A DNA stretch of 64,000 nt. It comes from Trichoplax sp. H2. Lineage: Eukaryota; Placozoa; Uniplacotomia; Trichoplacea. Position 1 is the stretch's first letter. Each line of letters starts with the position of its first letter. The notes below the pieces were generated by a model, which worked only from the letters and a program-made list of their open reading frames with translations, was not told the DNA's origin and made no database searches. Positions 23,903 to 36,935 of the stretch are shown piece after piece. The position numbers were made by a program, and so were the translations under genes. Location: positions 1 to 64,000 of the forward strand of contig NOWV01000007.1 in the NCBI GenBank assembly GCA_003344405.1, in the 5' to 3' direction.

Positions 23903-26900
23903 TTACCGGTCTCGAAGAGTGCGATTGTTGGAGAGAAATATTCGCGGTGGTTTGCGAGGTGGCATAGGATCGTCATTTTCACCAATTGGACACAAAATAT
24001 CGCCGTGAACTAATTTACCATTCTTAAATGAAACAACACTTGAAGGCATTTTAAGAGCCTAGATAAGTAGAAATAGGATCAGATGATTAATAAATAACCA
24101 ATTTTACTTGATATAGTAGAATTTTACATGCACTATTTTTATTTATTTATAATTTCCATGGTGAGACCTTCTGTTGTCGAGCTAACGATAGCAATAATTC
24201 AGTTCCTGTTTCAGCTTCTGCCTGTTTCTTAGTTAGTTGACATTCTGGTCCAATCAGTGCGTTAAATAGAGTTGCAGTTTGTCTATGAAGACGAACTTCT
24301 CCAATAGGGATATTTAGCAGCTCGATCAGGGTATCACTATTGAAAAGCGGCTCTAAACTCTTTATTTAACAATAAAATAAAAAATTTCTTTACTATTTCT
24401 TTGAAAAGATATCTTATGTTTTGCCAGCGTTAAAGCACTTTTATGCTGTATATGTATACTGTTAGATTGTTGTATATAATTTGATATATCTACATATAGT
24501 ATTTATATACTGTATAGTATGCATATATTTGCTATACTTTTCGCTTATGCAAAAATAAGTTAATAAACTCTACTAATATATACAAAGGCTAATTTCATTT
24601 TTCTTGAAGAGCTTACAAAAAGTGCTCCATGAACGCCAGAGCTGCGAAGGTTGCTTGCGTATTCAGCAATATCATTGGAGCGAAGCCATTCAATGATATG
24701 ACCATTCGTCCAAACCATGACATCTTCATCTTCTTTCCGGTCCTTTTAATCGAAATTAAATGATAATCGAAAACAAATTGTTACAACCCCTTTTGCTATT
24801 TTTGTAAGAAGAATGGGTCAATTTCATAATTTAATAGAATGATAAAATATATCATTGCTACCGTTTTAAGTGGTCTTCGTTTCATATAATTAGGATGGAA
24901 GTTGCACTTTCTGTAATGTTCGTATTTGAAATTCAATATCTTTTACTCTGATTTTATATTTACATATACCCGTATTCTAAGTACTACGGTACTAACCGTA
25001 AACATTGAATACTTCGTTTAATACTAATCTGATGGAATTGGTCGGTAATTTTCATAGCGGATAGATCATCCTAATTATCGATACGAATAGTGATATGCAC
25101 ATCATGCTTAATCGTATATACCACAGTTATATAATATGTAATGATGAAAGATATTAAATATGAGTTACTACCAGAGTTAAATAATTTAAAATTCTTCCGT
25201 CCACTTTAGCAGTATTCATAACTTCTTTATACTGTGGTAATCCAATATCATCTAGCCAACCTAATGATATTAAAGCCAATTTTTGCACCATTTTATTTTA
25301 CTTAGGTAGTAATTATACATTTTAAATGTTAAATACTTACGCATAACCCAGTTATTGTCTAGACGACCAGCAAGATCCGAGGCATCGCTCATTTCGGCCT
25401 TGATCAATTCAAGAGGAATTAATCCCATCATTTAAAAAAAATTTTCAAAATACGAGTACAACAGAATGCATATAAATTATATCGCAAGTGGAAAGAGATA
25501 CCTGGATTGCAAGTTGAAGTTTTCGTTGATGTATTGGATGTTTTATTCCCAATTCCTGGACAGAAGTAATAGCAAAAATAAGCATCAGCAAACTACTTTA
25601 TTAACTTGTAGAAATCTCAGTCTATTATTTTCATATTACATTTTCCAACTCCATAATTGAGCATTTTAGAAGAACAGATCCTTTTGTAAGATAGCGCTTG
25701 CAGTTACGAACATATTTACCAAGACTCTGTTCACAAATCCACGCTACCATTGTATCGTTATCCCAATATGAAAAAGGTTTCTTGTTAACTTTGCTAAGGA
25801 AAGACAAAAATTAATCGAGTTAGAAATACTAATGACCTTCTTTGCTTTCAAACGACGATGCAATTGTATCATCATTTCAATATGGAAATAATGTCTTAAA
25901 TTATTTATTAATTGCAAATACGGTATAAGATTAATATAACATCATGATAATTTTAGAGTACTAAGGTAATACACACATGACAGTTAAAAAATTATATATT
26001 TTCATGTTGATTATCGTTAGCAGTTAAAGTAATATTAATATTGAATGACTTTCAATTTACCGACACTGCTGCCTCTGATGCCAGGACATACTACGGGGGA
26101 TAGGATAGTCTGCTTTATTTATAACACTGATTTTCTTATTACCAGGATGAGCAAATGGTAACTGGAGTAAGATATCGTCAGTTACAAGCGAACTACCAGC
26201 GCGCACTCTGACAACATGGAGAAATAAATTATATTATGTTTGAATTTAATCTTTATTGACAATTTTGAGAAAATTGTACGATAAAGAAAGATTGCCATAC
26301 TTTTCAAAGGCTTTTTCCCATAACCTTTTTTTTCTTAAAGTTTGCCCGTTAAAGCGTAAATATAATCGGCTAGGAGTAACAGGAATACCATCTTCAGTAG
26401 TGCCAAGTGTGACCTAATTGCATATAAAATCCTTTCTTAATATTCTATGGGTTTGCATTGACGCTATAATTTGATTGATATCAAATTAACTTCAACTTTG
26501 AATCATATTTACTTCTGCAAGGTAGCCAGGTATCTGAATCTCTTTTAAGTTAGCACTATCGCTGCTACTTCTGTCATCTTCACGCGAAATATCTAGCAAA
26601 TGCGGATTAATTTGAAAATATGAGTTTATCGGATGAGCCTTAATATCCGGATAGAGCTTTGGCATTAATACGCATAGCCTATCCGTTTCACGTTAATATC
26701 ATTGAGAATTCAATTTTTAGCCTTAACGGATAGAGCTTTATATTAACATGTATAGTGTATAGCTTATCTGTTTCGCGTTAATGTTAAGAATTTAATTTTT
26801 TACCTTAACGGATAGAGCTTTTGCATCAGCATGCATAGCCTATCCGTTTCACGTTACAAAGAATTAAATCTATTATTCTCAAGCGATAGAAGTCGTACAT

Positions 26901-29900
26901 TAACTTGAGTACTAATTATCTGATTGATCTACGTGTTACAGTAGGCTTAAATTTAATTAATTTTTGAGTTATAATGGATAGACCTTGTACGTTAACATGA
27001 ATACTGACTATGTGATTACTTTTAGTATTATAGTAGATTTAATGTCTGAGCCATAACAGATAGAACTTGTACACTAATATGCATGCAGACTGCCTAGTCA
27101 TCTAATATTTCAATGCTACAATGAGTTTGATTTTTTAGCCATAGCAAGTAGGGTTTAAGTACTGTACATTACAGTAAGTTAGCATAAATGCTAGTTGGCT
27201 AACGAGTTTTAACGTTACCATCTTCAGAGAAGAACTTGGCAGAATTCGTCGAAGCTGGAGAAGGTGATGTTTTCCGAGGAGATCCAGATGTTGGACCTGC
27301 AATATAGCGGATATAACTTAATTTTGCCCATGTTTGAATTATAACTATTTTAAGATCTATAATACAAAAAAGTCATCCTCATAAATGAAAGCTTACTTTT
27401 CACTTCGTCACTATTAACATCTGGCTGAGATCCAGATAGTGTTAATGTAGGTAGTTGAGGTGTTTGTGTGCGGTTTAATGTTGACTCTTTAACCTATAAA
27501 AATTCATTTTAAAATATACCAATAGACATTTTATAAGTCTAACATCTAAATTTATTAAATAATCTTATGACTAGCAATCTAAACTTATTGAACCGAGGAG
27601 ATGAACTTAAGTTAGATAATTTTATATTGTAACTTAATCTACTAGTAGAATAACGTTGTAAATGTAAATTTATTTCTGAAATAATGCTGATAATTTAAAT
27701 CATGCTTGAATAGAAAAGATTAACCTGATTTGCATTTGTTAAATTTTCAAGATTTTGCTGTAATCGTTTAATTTTGTTGTCCTTCAATGAAATTAGTATT
27801 AAGCAAAATTGTTGTTTGCTCGTCCGGTAAGTGTAAGATTGGGTTAAAGATTTATACTACAATATTTAAATGTTTAACGTATGCTAATTTTAAACCTTTT
27901 TAATTGATTCTACTTTTAAGATCAATATTTTTCTTGTAAGCTCCAAAAGATCATGACGAATATCTGTTGATATAGGCAATACTATTTAATAATGATACAA
28001 CTAGAATTCTTCAAGAAAAATAACTCTTACCTTGAGCATTCCTACTAGGTTTAAAATCTAAATCAAGTTGATTAATCACATGTGAGATATGTTCTTGTAT
28101 AAGTTCCGTTAGACTTTTAGTTTGCTTATCATAATCTTCACATAATTTATGACACGACGCAATTTCTTGCATTTTTCTATCTAAGTCGATTTTCAATATC
28201 ATGATATTTTCCTGTAAGATGAAGGTAGTATGATAGCAAAGTGATATAAAAGTATGTATAACTAATGGAATTTATTGCAGTGAGAAAGATGAAATTGATT
28301 TAAATACATCGATTTAACGGTATAACAAGAATAACACAGTAATTTCATAATATATAATTTAAAGTCATCTAATAGTAATATAAAGGATTAATAGGTAGGA
28401 ATAGAGAGGGTGAGAGCTACCGAAGGCACAAATATTAAAAGTCCTTATGTAATACCCGTATTCAATACCGTTAGTTAAATTTATGATAATAGCACATGAG
28501 AGTTTGATTAATTTATACCCAATAATGTTAATAAACAAATCAATAATTTTTTTACCTTTAATTCAACGATTTGATTAGATAACAGTTGATTATTCAAGTT
28601 GGTTTCACTATTTGATGGAGGATTTCGAATTTCAAGGTTTTTACCTATCTTATCCTTAGAACTTTTATTTTTCTCGCCTACTTTATTTACCTAAAATTAG
28701 CAGTTTGGAATTAATTAATTGTCTTATATTAATAGACTTTTTTTAAATGATTCTAATATTACTCATTACTAAATATTAGCGGTAAATTTATTTCTACATA
28801 TGGATAACAGAAATATTTTCATGCTGTAGGGTGAAATAACTTTGTGTATATATACATATATACATATTATACATATGGTAAGCAGCTCTATGATGAATAT
28901 TGTGTATGATTGTATGCATTTGTTGTGCAGAATAGTGAATCAATTTTCATTTAGGGATTTATCTTGGACTCGGCGTTTAACCTAGTATATACATATAGAC
29001 TAGCCTTTAAAAATGCATATTTCATGTCTTAGAGTGAGCTATGTAAATGAAACACATTTGCCATAATAAATAGTTCTTAGTATCTAAGATAGCCTACCAT
29101 ATGCATTCATACTTTATTCTGTGTCTTTATGCTAGCTCGCTTTTAATACATGCACTTGCAGTCTGTGCTTAAGAATAAACTATTTAAGTAAAATGCGCTT
29201 GTAATTATAATTACCGTAATGATTCTTAATAAACGTACAAGTATTCATTGCCATACGTTGATACTATTAAATTGGTACATGTAAGTTAGTCTGGTATTAA
29301 AATTTGTATCTTTTCTAGTATTTTAGAATGTGTTATTAATTCAAATAGTATTTATGGTTGTTTCTTGGTACTAAAATATTTAGTAATATTCCAAAGCTAC
29401 TACTTCATAGCACATGTTAGCTAGGCTATTGTATATCCAGACTATGCATGTCCAGACGTATAATATCACTACTAGTCAGTCAGAATAATTAACCTACTGA
29501 TTAAGATAGTCCTATAGCTGTTTGTATGCTAGGCAGCCTTTATATATTAAGATTAAATATACACATGTACATTACTTCTATTAATTTATAAATAAATGGA
29601 CGTCGCCTACCATGGTCCCAACAGAAATTATAAATTCAAAAATTTAACTGTTATAAACAATTGTTGGTTTATCTTGTTATGACTCTCATTCTTAAAATAT
29701 TAAAAATTAGTACAACTGTATCGTTGTCTGCATTTTTACTGGTCGGCGTTTAAATAGACAGAGTATGCTTTACCGCCGTTGATCTATCAAAATATGGATA
29801 TACGAATGTTGACTATCGTAGTTATAGCAGAAACTGTAAACTTTAAATATCAATCGTTCTAAATTTCACTGCTCGTAAATTAATTATTGCTACAGATATG

Positions 29901-31538
29901 TAAAAATAGTTCATTCTTATAAAATTCTATTTGGCTTACTTCGTGATGTACAGTATATAAATATCAAGAAACACATTAACAATGAGACATGCACATAAAT
30001 ATATAGGATAAAAATAGTTATAAAATAATCAATATGCTGGCTAGCATAACTGTATACTGTAGGTAGTATTTAAACATGCCGGCTAATATATGCACATCTA
30101 CATTACTACTGTTAATCTGCGGAAATATCGATGTACTGAGCACTATACCTGCGATGAAACTTATAAACTAAAATTTCATCGAATAGAAATTACACTAAGC
30201 TATGATCAGATATTTGCTTATGTCTTTCATTCTTATCAGGCTGTTTGATATCTTTGTTGTACCTCGCTAATATCTATGATTGGATGCACATTATAGAACT
30301 ACATCGACATGAAGGATAGGGATAGTTATCATCGGCTTTGCTTTACATTAAAGCTACTTTATATTATGATTTTTGGATCCTTTAACGGCATAATTACTGA
30401 TAAGCAAGCATAAACGACGAAGGCTTACCGTTGTATAAAAGAATAGAACGAATTACAAGGATAAAATAAATTGCCAACTAGTCGTAAGAGTACTCCATCT
30501 TTTAAGTTACTTTATATCATAATTTCGTTATTGAACATAAAAAAAAATAATGATAAATAGACAAGAATCAGTGGTAGGACTGTCAGGATTGACTAAAAGC
30601 TATTCCTCTAACAAGAACTATGACTATTAGTATTATGTAAAGAATGGATATGAATTACCAGGACAACGGAAATTATCAACTGATTATAAAACTAATCCAT
30701 CTGTCATCGTAGGCTAACGTGAAAGAGTAAACTGCTATTGATTATGGTATTGTAGAAAGCTAGCATTAAATGCAATTTATTGTTGTTATTATTATGGCTA
30801 GACGACGTTCTATTTTAACGTCGATGGCAAAAGAAGAAAATAAACAAACTAGACTACTAATTAATATACGTGTTAGCAGGCTTTGTCAAGTTAATCGTAT
30901 TATAGATTCAAGTATGCTATAATTAAACGTGTTTCTAAATCGCTTTAATTCTATTTCCCGATCTTAGAGGATAATATTGTCAATTTACGCTCTGTTTGAG
31001 TAATTTTTTTAGCACATCAAAGATTTCTATTTTCCTCCCTACATAACGGGGGAAGATTTATGAAGCAATATGAATTATCGTTTTTGAATCTTTTGCGATC
31101 CTATGTATGTCTGTCGTATTTTCAACAACTTACCGTTTTGTGAGTATCTAATCTTAGCCATTCTTTGATAGGTTGAAGTATATCATCCGTTATTTTGGAT
31201 CGTTGTTTTTGTCTACTATAGACATCAGTTTGTTTAATAACTTGGGATAACGTCGATATTAATGTAGATATCAAGTGTGAATTGGTGTTGTCGGCCAATT
31301 GATGAAAGTGATTACTATTATTGTTGAATAGAAGAAACATCCATTTCATTATAAATTGACGATCAATATCGGGAGCGATGAAAAATTCTTGATGTCGTTG
31401 TTTTATGGCAGCTTACCGATACTATACAGTGAACCAAACAATCACTTACCTATCAAAATCATCATCATTTTTGGATGCTATTAAGGTAGTATTATCTTCC
31501 GGGGTTTGCATGACACCTGTAGCTTGATTTTCCATCAT
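23903..31538 (-). CDS. PPFIBP1: Liprin-beta (PPFIBP1/2 family) scaffold protein, many exons
   Basis: Liprin-betas are coiled-coil and SAM-domain scaffolds that bind liprin-alpha at adhesion and synaptic-type sites. Well-placed exons from the 3' end are 23903-24058, 24168-24359, 24617-24742 (SAM3, WTNGHIIEWLRSNDIAEY), 24862-24910, 24997-25070 and 25172-25260 (SAM2, WLDDIGLPQYKEVM), 25341-25398, 25502-25555 and 25640-25793 (SAM1, WDNDTMVAWICEQSLGKY; ELGIKHPIHQRKLQLAIQ). Phases agree throughout these. Less exact exons lie near 26.06-26.22, 26.28-26.41, 27.2-27.5, 27.73-27.79, 28.02-28.20 and 28.56-28.69 (Lys/Gln/Asn-rich coiled coil), 31.13-31.43 and 31.45-31.61 kb (N-terminal helical region). 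The FNALIGPE motif after SAM3 is family-typical. The Met at 31538 is the first plausible start, but the frame is open upstream of it, so another 5' exon may exist. Confidence 0.9.
26640..27150. repeat. Intronic tandem repeat with inverted CGGATAG/CTATCCG arms
   Basis: About four to five diverged units of 100-110 bp share CTTAACGGATAGAGCTTT, CATTAACATGCATAGC, CTATCCGTTTCACGTTA and GAATTCAATTTTTAGCC. Within each of the first three units CGGATAG is followed about 40 bp later by its reverse complement CTATCCG, so each unit can fold into a hairpin. The array lies in a liprin-beta intron. Confidence 0.8.
28692..31110. other. Long liprin-beta intron
   Basis: A 2.4 kb AT-rich intron separating the first coiled-coil exon group from the N-terminal exons. 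It has loose repeats of TACATATGGTAAG-like and CATGTACATTACT-like segments (28.85-30.1 kb). I see no nested gene. Confidence 0.5.
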
Positions 31539-32349
31539 GACATCGATGTCATAAGGCTTGGTTGTTGATATAGTCGTTGTCGTGCGATGAATTGAATTTC
31601 TGATCGAGTCTTTCTGTATTTTAATTAATAATCCTTAATAGGTAATGTACAGTAGTGCAATGCCTGTTTGATGTACCGATATCCAAGGATGTTTTCTATC
31701 CCACTAATCCGTCATGATAAAAGCTTTGAATCGGTCAAGGAGAAAGTAACCTGATTACCATGGATATAGAATGTATTCAAGTTGGTAATTTTGGCGCTAT
31801 CCACGACTGGAATGATTTGCCAGTCGATTCTTTCGATAATAAGTAATGCAATCTTGGCAGTAAAATAGTGTTGAAGAAGAAAGAGTAGTAATCAATACTG
31901 AGTGGACTATGAAGAAGAATACTGTCGATCAAGGGCACTTTAATAATTTTAATCTATGACAGTGTAGACATGATGATATTGATGTGTTAGACAGACTTAG
32001 AAAGAGGGAGAATGAACGATAATACTGTCTTTAAAGTGCGTTGACTATAGGCTTCTTTTGCAGATGTTCTATTAATTAATTATTTCAAGTAAGATTGGTG
32101 AACAAATAATTAATAGCTATTGTATGGATGTCGTGTACATACAAAACAATAGTAATGTTAAGAGGCAACGTTCTGATTGATATCGACTTGGAGAGGTAAA
32201 TTTAAGATATTAAAGTAGGATAAACTTTATTGTCATGTAGAATAAAAACAATATAATTAGACGCAGTAATAAATTAATGCTGCTGCATACATTCTATATA
32301 AATAACTTGGTATAATAGAGTTGTGTACATAGTGATATTCATCATCATA

Positions 32350-32410
32350 TTCAAGCTTGGTTATAGTACAGCTTGGTTATAATACAGCTTGGTTATAGCA
32401 CAGCTTGCTC
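32350..32410. repeat. 17 bp tandem repeat, about 3.5 copies
   Basis: The unit is CAGCTTGGTTATAGTA with single-base variants, repeated head to tail. Confidence 0.9.
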
Positions 32411-33039
32411 TAAAAAAGATGATTATTGCCCTTATTATTGTAGTGGATAACCTACAGCCCAGTATGGCAGCATATTGTACGATCATGAGTGGGTTAGTTT
32501 GTTCATTGATTACTGTCGACATTGTGTCATCATCCAGCTGGAGGGATGAGTAATGCGAGAACATGCTTCATCTTGATTGAATTAATGAATCATCGATGAT
32601 GTATTTTGATTTTTATGGGTAGAGGTCTTATCGGTAAGATGGAATCAATCTAAGCAGGGTTGTTTTATAGCATGCTGAGAGGATTGAAAATGAGTGATAT
32701 GGATTACGATTGAGTAGTCCATGCTTGATTAAAAGTTTACTCATGGATGATGGCTGGCTTAGCTGGATTGCAAAGTAATCGTTGCATAACCATTACTACA
32801 GATGAGATCATCATCATCAACTTTCAGATTGAGAATAATCATTGTTAGCGTAGCAATATTACTTGATGATGATTAGGGTAAGCATAGGCTTCATGGGGTG
32901 TAGGCCATTGCCTCACAAGCTTATATGTTTAAGCAGGTTTTCACCATGAAATTGGTGATTTCTTTCAGGTCTTTGTAGCGTTATATCGCGTCTCATTCCC
33001 TGCCTAAGATTGTAGAGTACACTCATGCTCATGACAAAG

Positions 33040-33350
33040 ATCCACAATGAATTTATGAATGAATTTAGATACTACTATAGCAGTGTCTATACAAGCAAAG
33101 AGCATTTCAATTAATGGATATCTTATGTTTGCTTAATTAAAAGAGAGAGGGGAGGAGTTGGCAAAGAAAGAAGCTCGAGTAGACAGAGATACGCTGTCGA
33201 GACTCTCTTTGCAATTAGGGTTGCTCTTAAGATCCGCAATGAATTCATGCATGGATTTGGATAATAGCTATAGCAGCAAGTGAAGAACGTCATGTGTAAT
33301 CTAATGTGTGCTTAAAAGAGAGAGAAGGAAGAAACTTGGGTAGAGAGAGC
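33040..33350. repeat. Two-copy direct repeat, ~190 bp spacing
   Basis: Blocks GATCCACAATGAATTTATG, GATACTACTATAGCAG and GCTTAATTAAAAGAGAGAG at 33047-33165 recur in order at 33232-33340 with about 20-25 percent differences. Confidence 0.75.
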
Positions 33351-34065
33351 AGGGGGGCACCATATTGGATTTCTTGTTGATCTTGCTTTTAAGGCATTAC
33401 TCTATACTATTTAATACCATCGTTTGTAATAGTGTAGTTATTATGAGGTTGATCGCTCACGATTGAATTGACACCCAGGTTTAGTCTATTCTATCCGAAG
33501 GAAACGATGACAGTATTAATCCTAGGCGATGTTTGGGTGATTATACTAGCTATACTATGAAACTCATCATTGAGCATGCTCGAGTCTGCTCAATAAGCAG
33601 ACTGGAATATAATCGATATTATCGGTACCTGAACAAGACTGGAGGAAAACAACTTTACTATAGCGTAATGCGTGGTGATTTTAGTCGTTAATGAGGTGTT
33701 TCAAAAGAGTGTAAGAAGACTGCCAGGGTTGTATGGAAACTCTTTTCATTGATGTGCTACCTACTGTACTTGCCATAGACTCGTCCAAAATCAACTATTA
33801 TTTTTAGTAGTCCATGATCCAGGCATGCAAGTGGAAAGACGCAGCAGGAGTGAGGAAAGTGATTGAAAAAGTTGGTCCACTTACTAGTTTACTGTTGAGT
33901 TGAATTAACTGAGTCTATTCCTATGATCGCTTTGGTAGACTGAAACACTATAGTACGATCGTCATAACGTGACCGAGGATCACGTTCTATGCTCAGGGGC
34001 GTAACCACGTGACCAACGAGGTGGCTGCACCAGAATAATATCGATGCTGGCAGACGAAATGTGCA

Positions 34066-35444
34066 GCCATGGACTACTACTACATCGGCGAATATGGAGT
34101 AGTCCATGGCAAAGTAAGACCGGAGATAAACACCAATGGATTGCATAAGAATATTTGATGGATCCATTCCATTAGATGGACCTACTCTATTCTGCCATAT
34201 CCTATCTACTGTGCAATAGAGTGTCATCAAAATATAGAGATCTGATCAAGAAGCTGTACTATACTCGTATAGTATGCCATAGAAGGCTGGAGTTTCAATA
34301 ACAGCCATTCAAGTCATGGAGCACTAATAAAAGTATCCCAGTCTATACTTGCATACTTGCAGAGCAAGTAAAAGAAAAGAGGGATCAATTGGATATAACA
34401 GACCGACGTCTAATCCAATTGATCCTATTTGATGAGTATCAACGCTTGTATACGAAATGTGCAGCTGTGGGCTAGTCAATATTGACTGGCGAATAAATGG
34501 ATTGAGTTCATGGTTCAGCACGGTAAGACCAGAGAGATCAGCAGCAGTGGATTGCATAAGAATATTATCGATGACGACATAAGTTTCGACGTTTATACAG
34601 CCAATGTGTGCAGCCATGGACTACTCCATTTACCGGTAAATAGAGTAGTCTATGGTGTAGCACAGTAAGAGCGAAGAGATCAACACTAGTGGCTTGCATA
34701 ACAATATTGCCGATGATGACATGAGTTTCGACGCTTGCACAGCCAATGTATGCAACTGTGGACTACTGCATTTAGCGATAAATAAAGTAGTCCATGGTGT
34801 AGTACAGTAAAACCCAAGAGGTAAAGAGATCAGCAGCAGTGGATTGCATAAGAATATTGTCGATGATGACATGAGTTTCAACGCTTGTCCAGCTAATGTG
34901 TGCAGGCATGGACTACTGCATTCAGCGGTGAATAGAGTAGTCCATGGTGTAGTGTAATCAACACCAGTGGCTTGCATAACAATATTGTCGATGATGACAT
35001 GAGTTTCGACGCTTTTGCAGCCAATGTGTGCAGCCATGGACTACTGCATTCAGCGGTCAATAGAGTAGTCCATGGTGTAAAAGAGTAAAACCCAAGAGGT
35101 AAAGAGATCAACACCAGTGGATTGCATAAGAATGTTGTCGATGATGACATGAGTTTCAACGCTTGTCCAGCTAATGTGTGCAGCCATGGACTACTGCATT
35201 CAGCGGTGAATAGAGTAGTCCATGGTGTAGTATAATCAGCACCAGTGGCTTGCATAAGAATATTGCCGATGATGACATGAATTTGGACGCTTTTGCAGCC
35301 AATGTGTGCAGCCATGGACTACTGCATTCAGCGGTGAATAGAGTAGTCCATGGTGTAGTACTAATCAACACCAGTGGCTTGCATAAGAATAATGTCGATG
35401 CCATGGACTACTGCATTCACCGGTGAATAGAGTAGTCCATGGTG
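34066..35444. repeat. Hairpin-bearing satellite with alternating unit lengths
   Basis: Eight copies of CCATGGACTACT (starting near 34066, 34615, 34752, 34906, 35034, 35186, 35312 and 35401) are each followed 17-19 bp later by the reverse complement AGTAGTCCATGG. Between hairpins lie TTGCATAAGAATATTGTCGA and TGATGACATGAGTTTCGACG. Unit lengths from 34752 on are 154, 128, 152, 126 and then 89 bp. The long units carry an extra AAAACCCAAGAGGTAAAGAG segment. The copy at 35400-35441 is a near-perfect 42 bp palindrome. Minus-strand frames of 77-140 codons here translate the repeat and shift frame between copies, so I do not call them genes. Confidence 0.92.
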
Positions 35445-35644
35445 TAGTAGAGTAGAATCAACAGCATTAGCTTACATAAGAATATTTTATTGATGACGCC
35501 ATCTGGATGTTTCTACAACTTTTACAGCACAGTATGAAATTGGACCGAGAGATGAACTCCAAGCGTTGGACTATGGACATTAGCCGATCCCGTCACGTCG
35601 ACATGGAGTCCAGATCGCCATGGCCGATTGTACTGAACTGGATC

Positions 35645-35660
35645 AACCCTAACCCTAACC
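35645..35660. repeat. Telomere-like AACCCT tract
   Basis: The 16 bases AACCCTAACCCTAACC match the animal telomere repeat (TTAGGG on the other strand), two and two-thirds units with no mismatch. The tract lies 200 bp beyond the hairpin satellite. Confidence 0.7.
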
Positions 35661-36260
35661 GATGCTATCCAATGGCATAGACTACGACAAATGGCTACCT
35701 AGTTATTTTCCAGTAGTCCATCTCCATGTCGATCCTTCCAGTTCATGACTAAAATGATCTCGAGCAGCGTAAACTAATCGACTTTTGCATTTTCGGCGAG
35801 ATCGATTTGCCCTTTGCTATTGAATTTTGTACCGTGGCTCTGACTACCAAGTCCAATCTGGGAGCTGATAGTGGTGTCTAGTGTGTTATGGACTGAGCTA
35901 TACACTAGACTACCAGATAGAGCAAGGTTTATGGCTAGGCTATGGATTTAGAATTTCAGGCCTGGTCTAAATCGACTTATTTTACCTCCAAACCGGCACC
36001 TCTAGTCGATCGTGGAAAACCATGGCATGCAGTCTATTGATAGTTAACCTACTTGATCGACTATCCACGCGATAGGCAATCGTATGGAAAAGAGCAATGA
36101 CTGAAAAAATGGCCTTGCCTCCATCCAACAGCCATACCATCACCACTTCAACACGAGCAAATTGGCTATACTGAGCCTAGAATAACGTCGTCGACGATCC
36201 ATTTTGACCTCAAAGTCATCAAGGACTGGAAAGGAAACGCCTGATTGCTGCGTTAGCTGC
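35661..36260. other. Unexplained, moderately GC-richer segment
   Basis: Plus-strand translation gives stretches of protein-like composition (around 35780-35900 and 36080-36260) interrupted by several stops. It could be a decayed mobile-element or gene fragment. I could not match it to a family. Confidence 0.25.
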
Positions 36261-36269
36261 TCGAGTTCA

Positions 36270-36935
36270 AGCGTGGATCAAGAAAGATTCAACATGGATG
36301 CGGTAAGTTGAGCATGATTATAGATAGAAATGAGCCAATTCACTTGTGCAAAGGGATTAATAGGGACCAAAACAGTCTTGATAGTACACTGGTGATGGTG
36401 ATAGCACACTGGTGATGAGTGCAACTTTCCTTGATGATATTCATTTGGACTGTGTGAGCATGTCGTTTTCTTCTTCTTCAAGCGTGCATCAAGAAATATT
36501 CAACATGGACGCGGTCAGTTGAGCATGATTGAAGACAGAAATGAGCTAATTTACTCGGGCAAGGGGGTTAACAGGGATCAACAGTCTTGATAGTACACTG
36601 GTGATGGTGATAGCACACTGGCAATGAGTACAACTTTGCTTGATGATATTCATTTGGACTGTGTGAGCATGTCGTTTTCTTCTTCTTCAAGCGTGCATCA
36701 AGAAATATTCAACATGGACGCGGTAAGTTGTGCATGATTGCAGACGGAAATGATTCACTTGTGCAAGGCGGTTAACAGGGATCAACAGTCTTGATAGCAT
36801 ATTGGTGATGGTGACAGCACACTGGCGATGACTGCAACTTTGCTCGATGATATTATTTTGAACTGCGTTAGTGTGTAGTTTTCTTCTTCAAGCGTAGATC
36901 AGGAAATATTCAACAGGGTCATCAAAGTTGTGCGC
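36270..36935. repeat. ~208 bp tandem repeat, just over three copies
   Basis: Copies begin at AAGCGTGGATCAAGAAAGAT (about 36269), AAGCGTGCATCAAGAAATAT (36480 and 36688) and AAGCGTAGATCAGGAAATAT (36890). They share CAACATGGACGCGGTAAGTT, CAACAGTCTTGATAGTACAC, TGGTGATGGTGATAGCACAC and CATGTCGTTTTCTTCTTCTT. Copies 2 and 3 are the most alike. Confidence 0.92.

Larger units (their letters stand above)
31620..34060. other. Intergenic, no gene recognised
   Basis: This region contains small repeats (listed separately) and the presumed liprin-beta promoter at its left edge. Short frames at 32361-32564 (-) and 33889-34230 (-) have no recognisable similarity. Confidence 0.4.

Noticed and set aside
24862-24925. 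Apparent one-base frameshift in the liprin-beta SAM2 domain
   Set aside because: The extra base disappears once the exon 24997-25070 is recognised; it ends in phase 2 and joins the exon 24862-24910 correctly.
34324-35404. Several overlapping minus-strand frames of 77-140 codons with repeated peptide words
   Set aside because: They are translations of the hairpin satellite; the frame changes between units and stops fall in spacers, so no protein is conserved.
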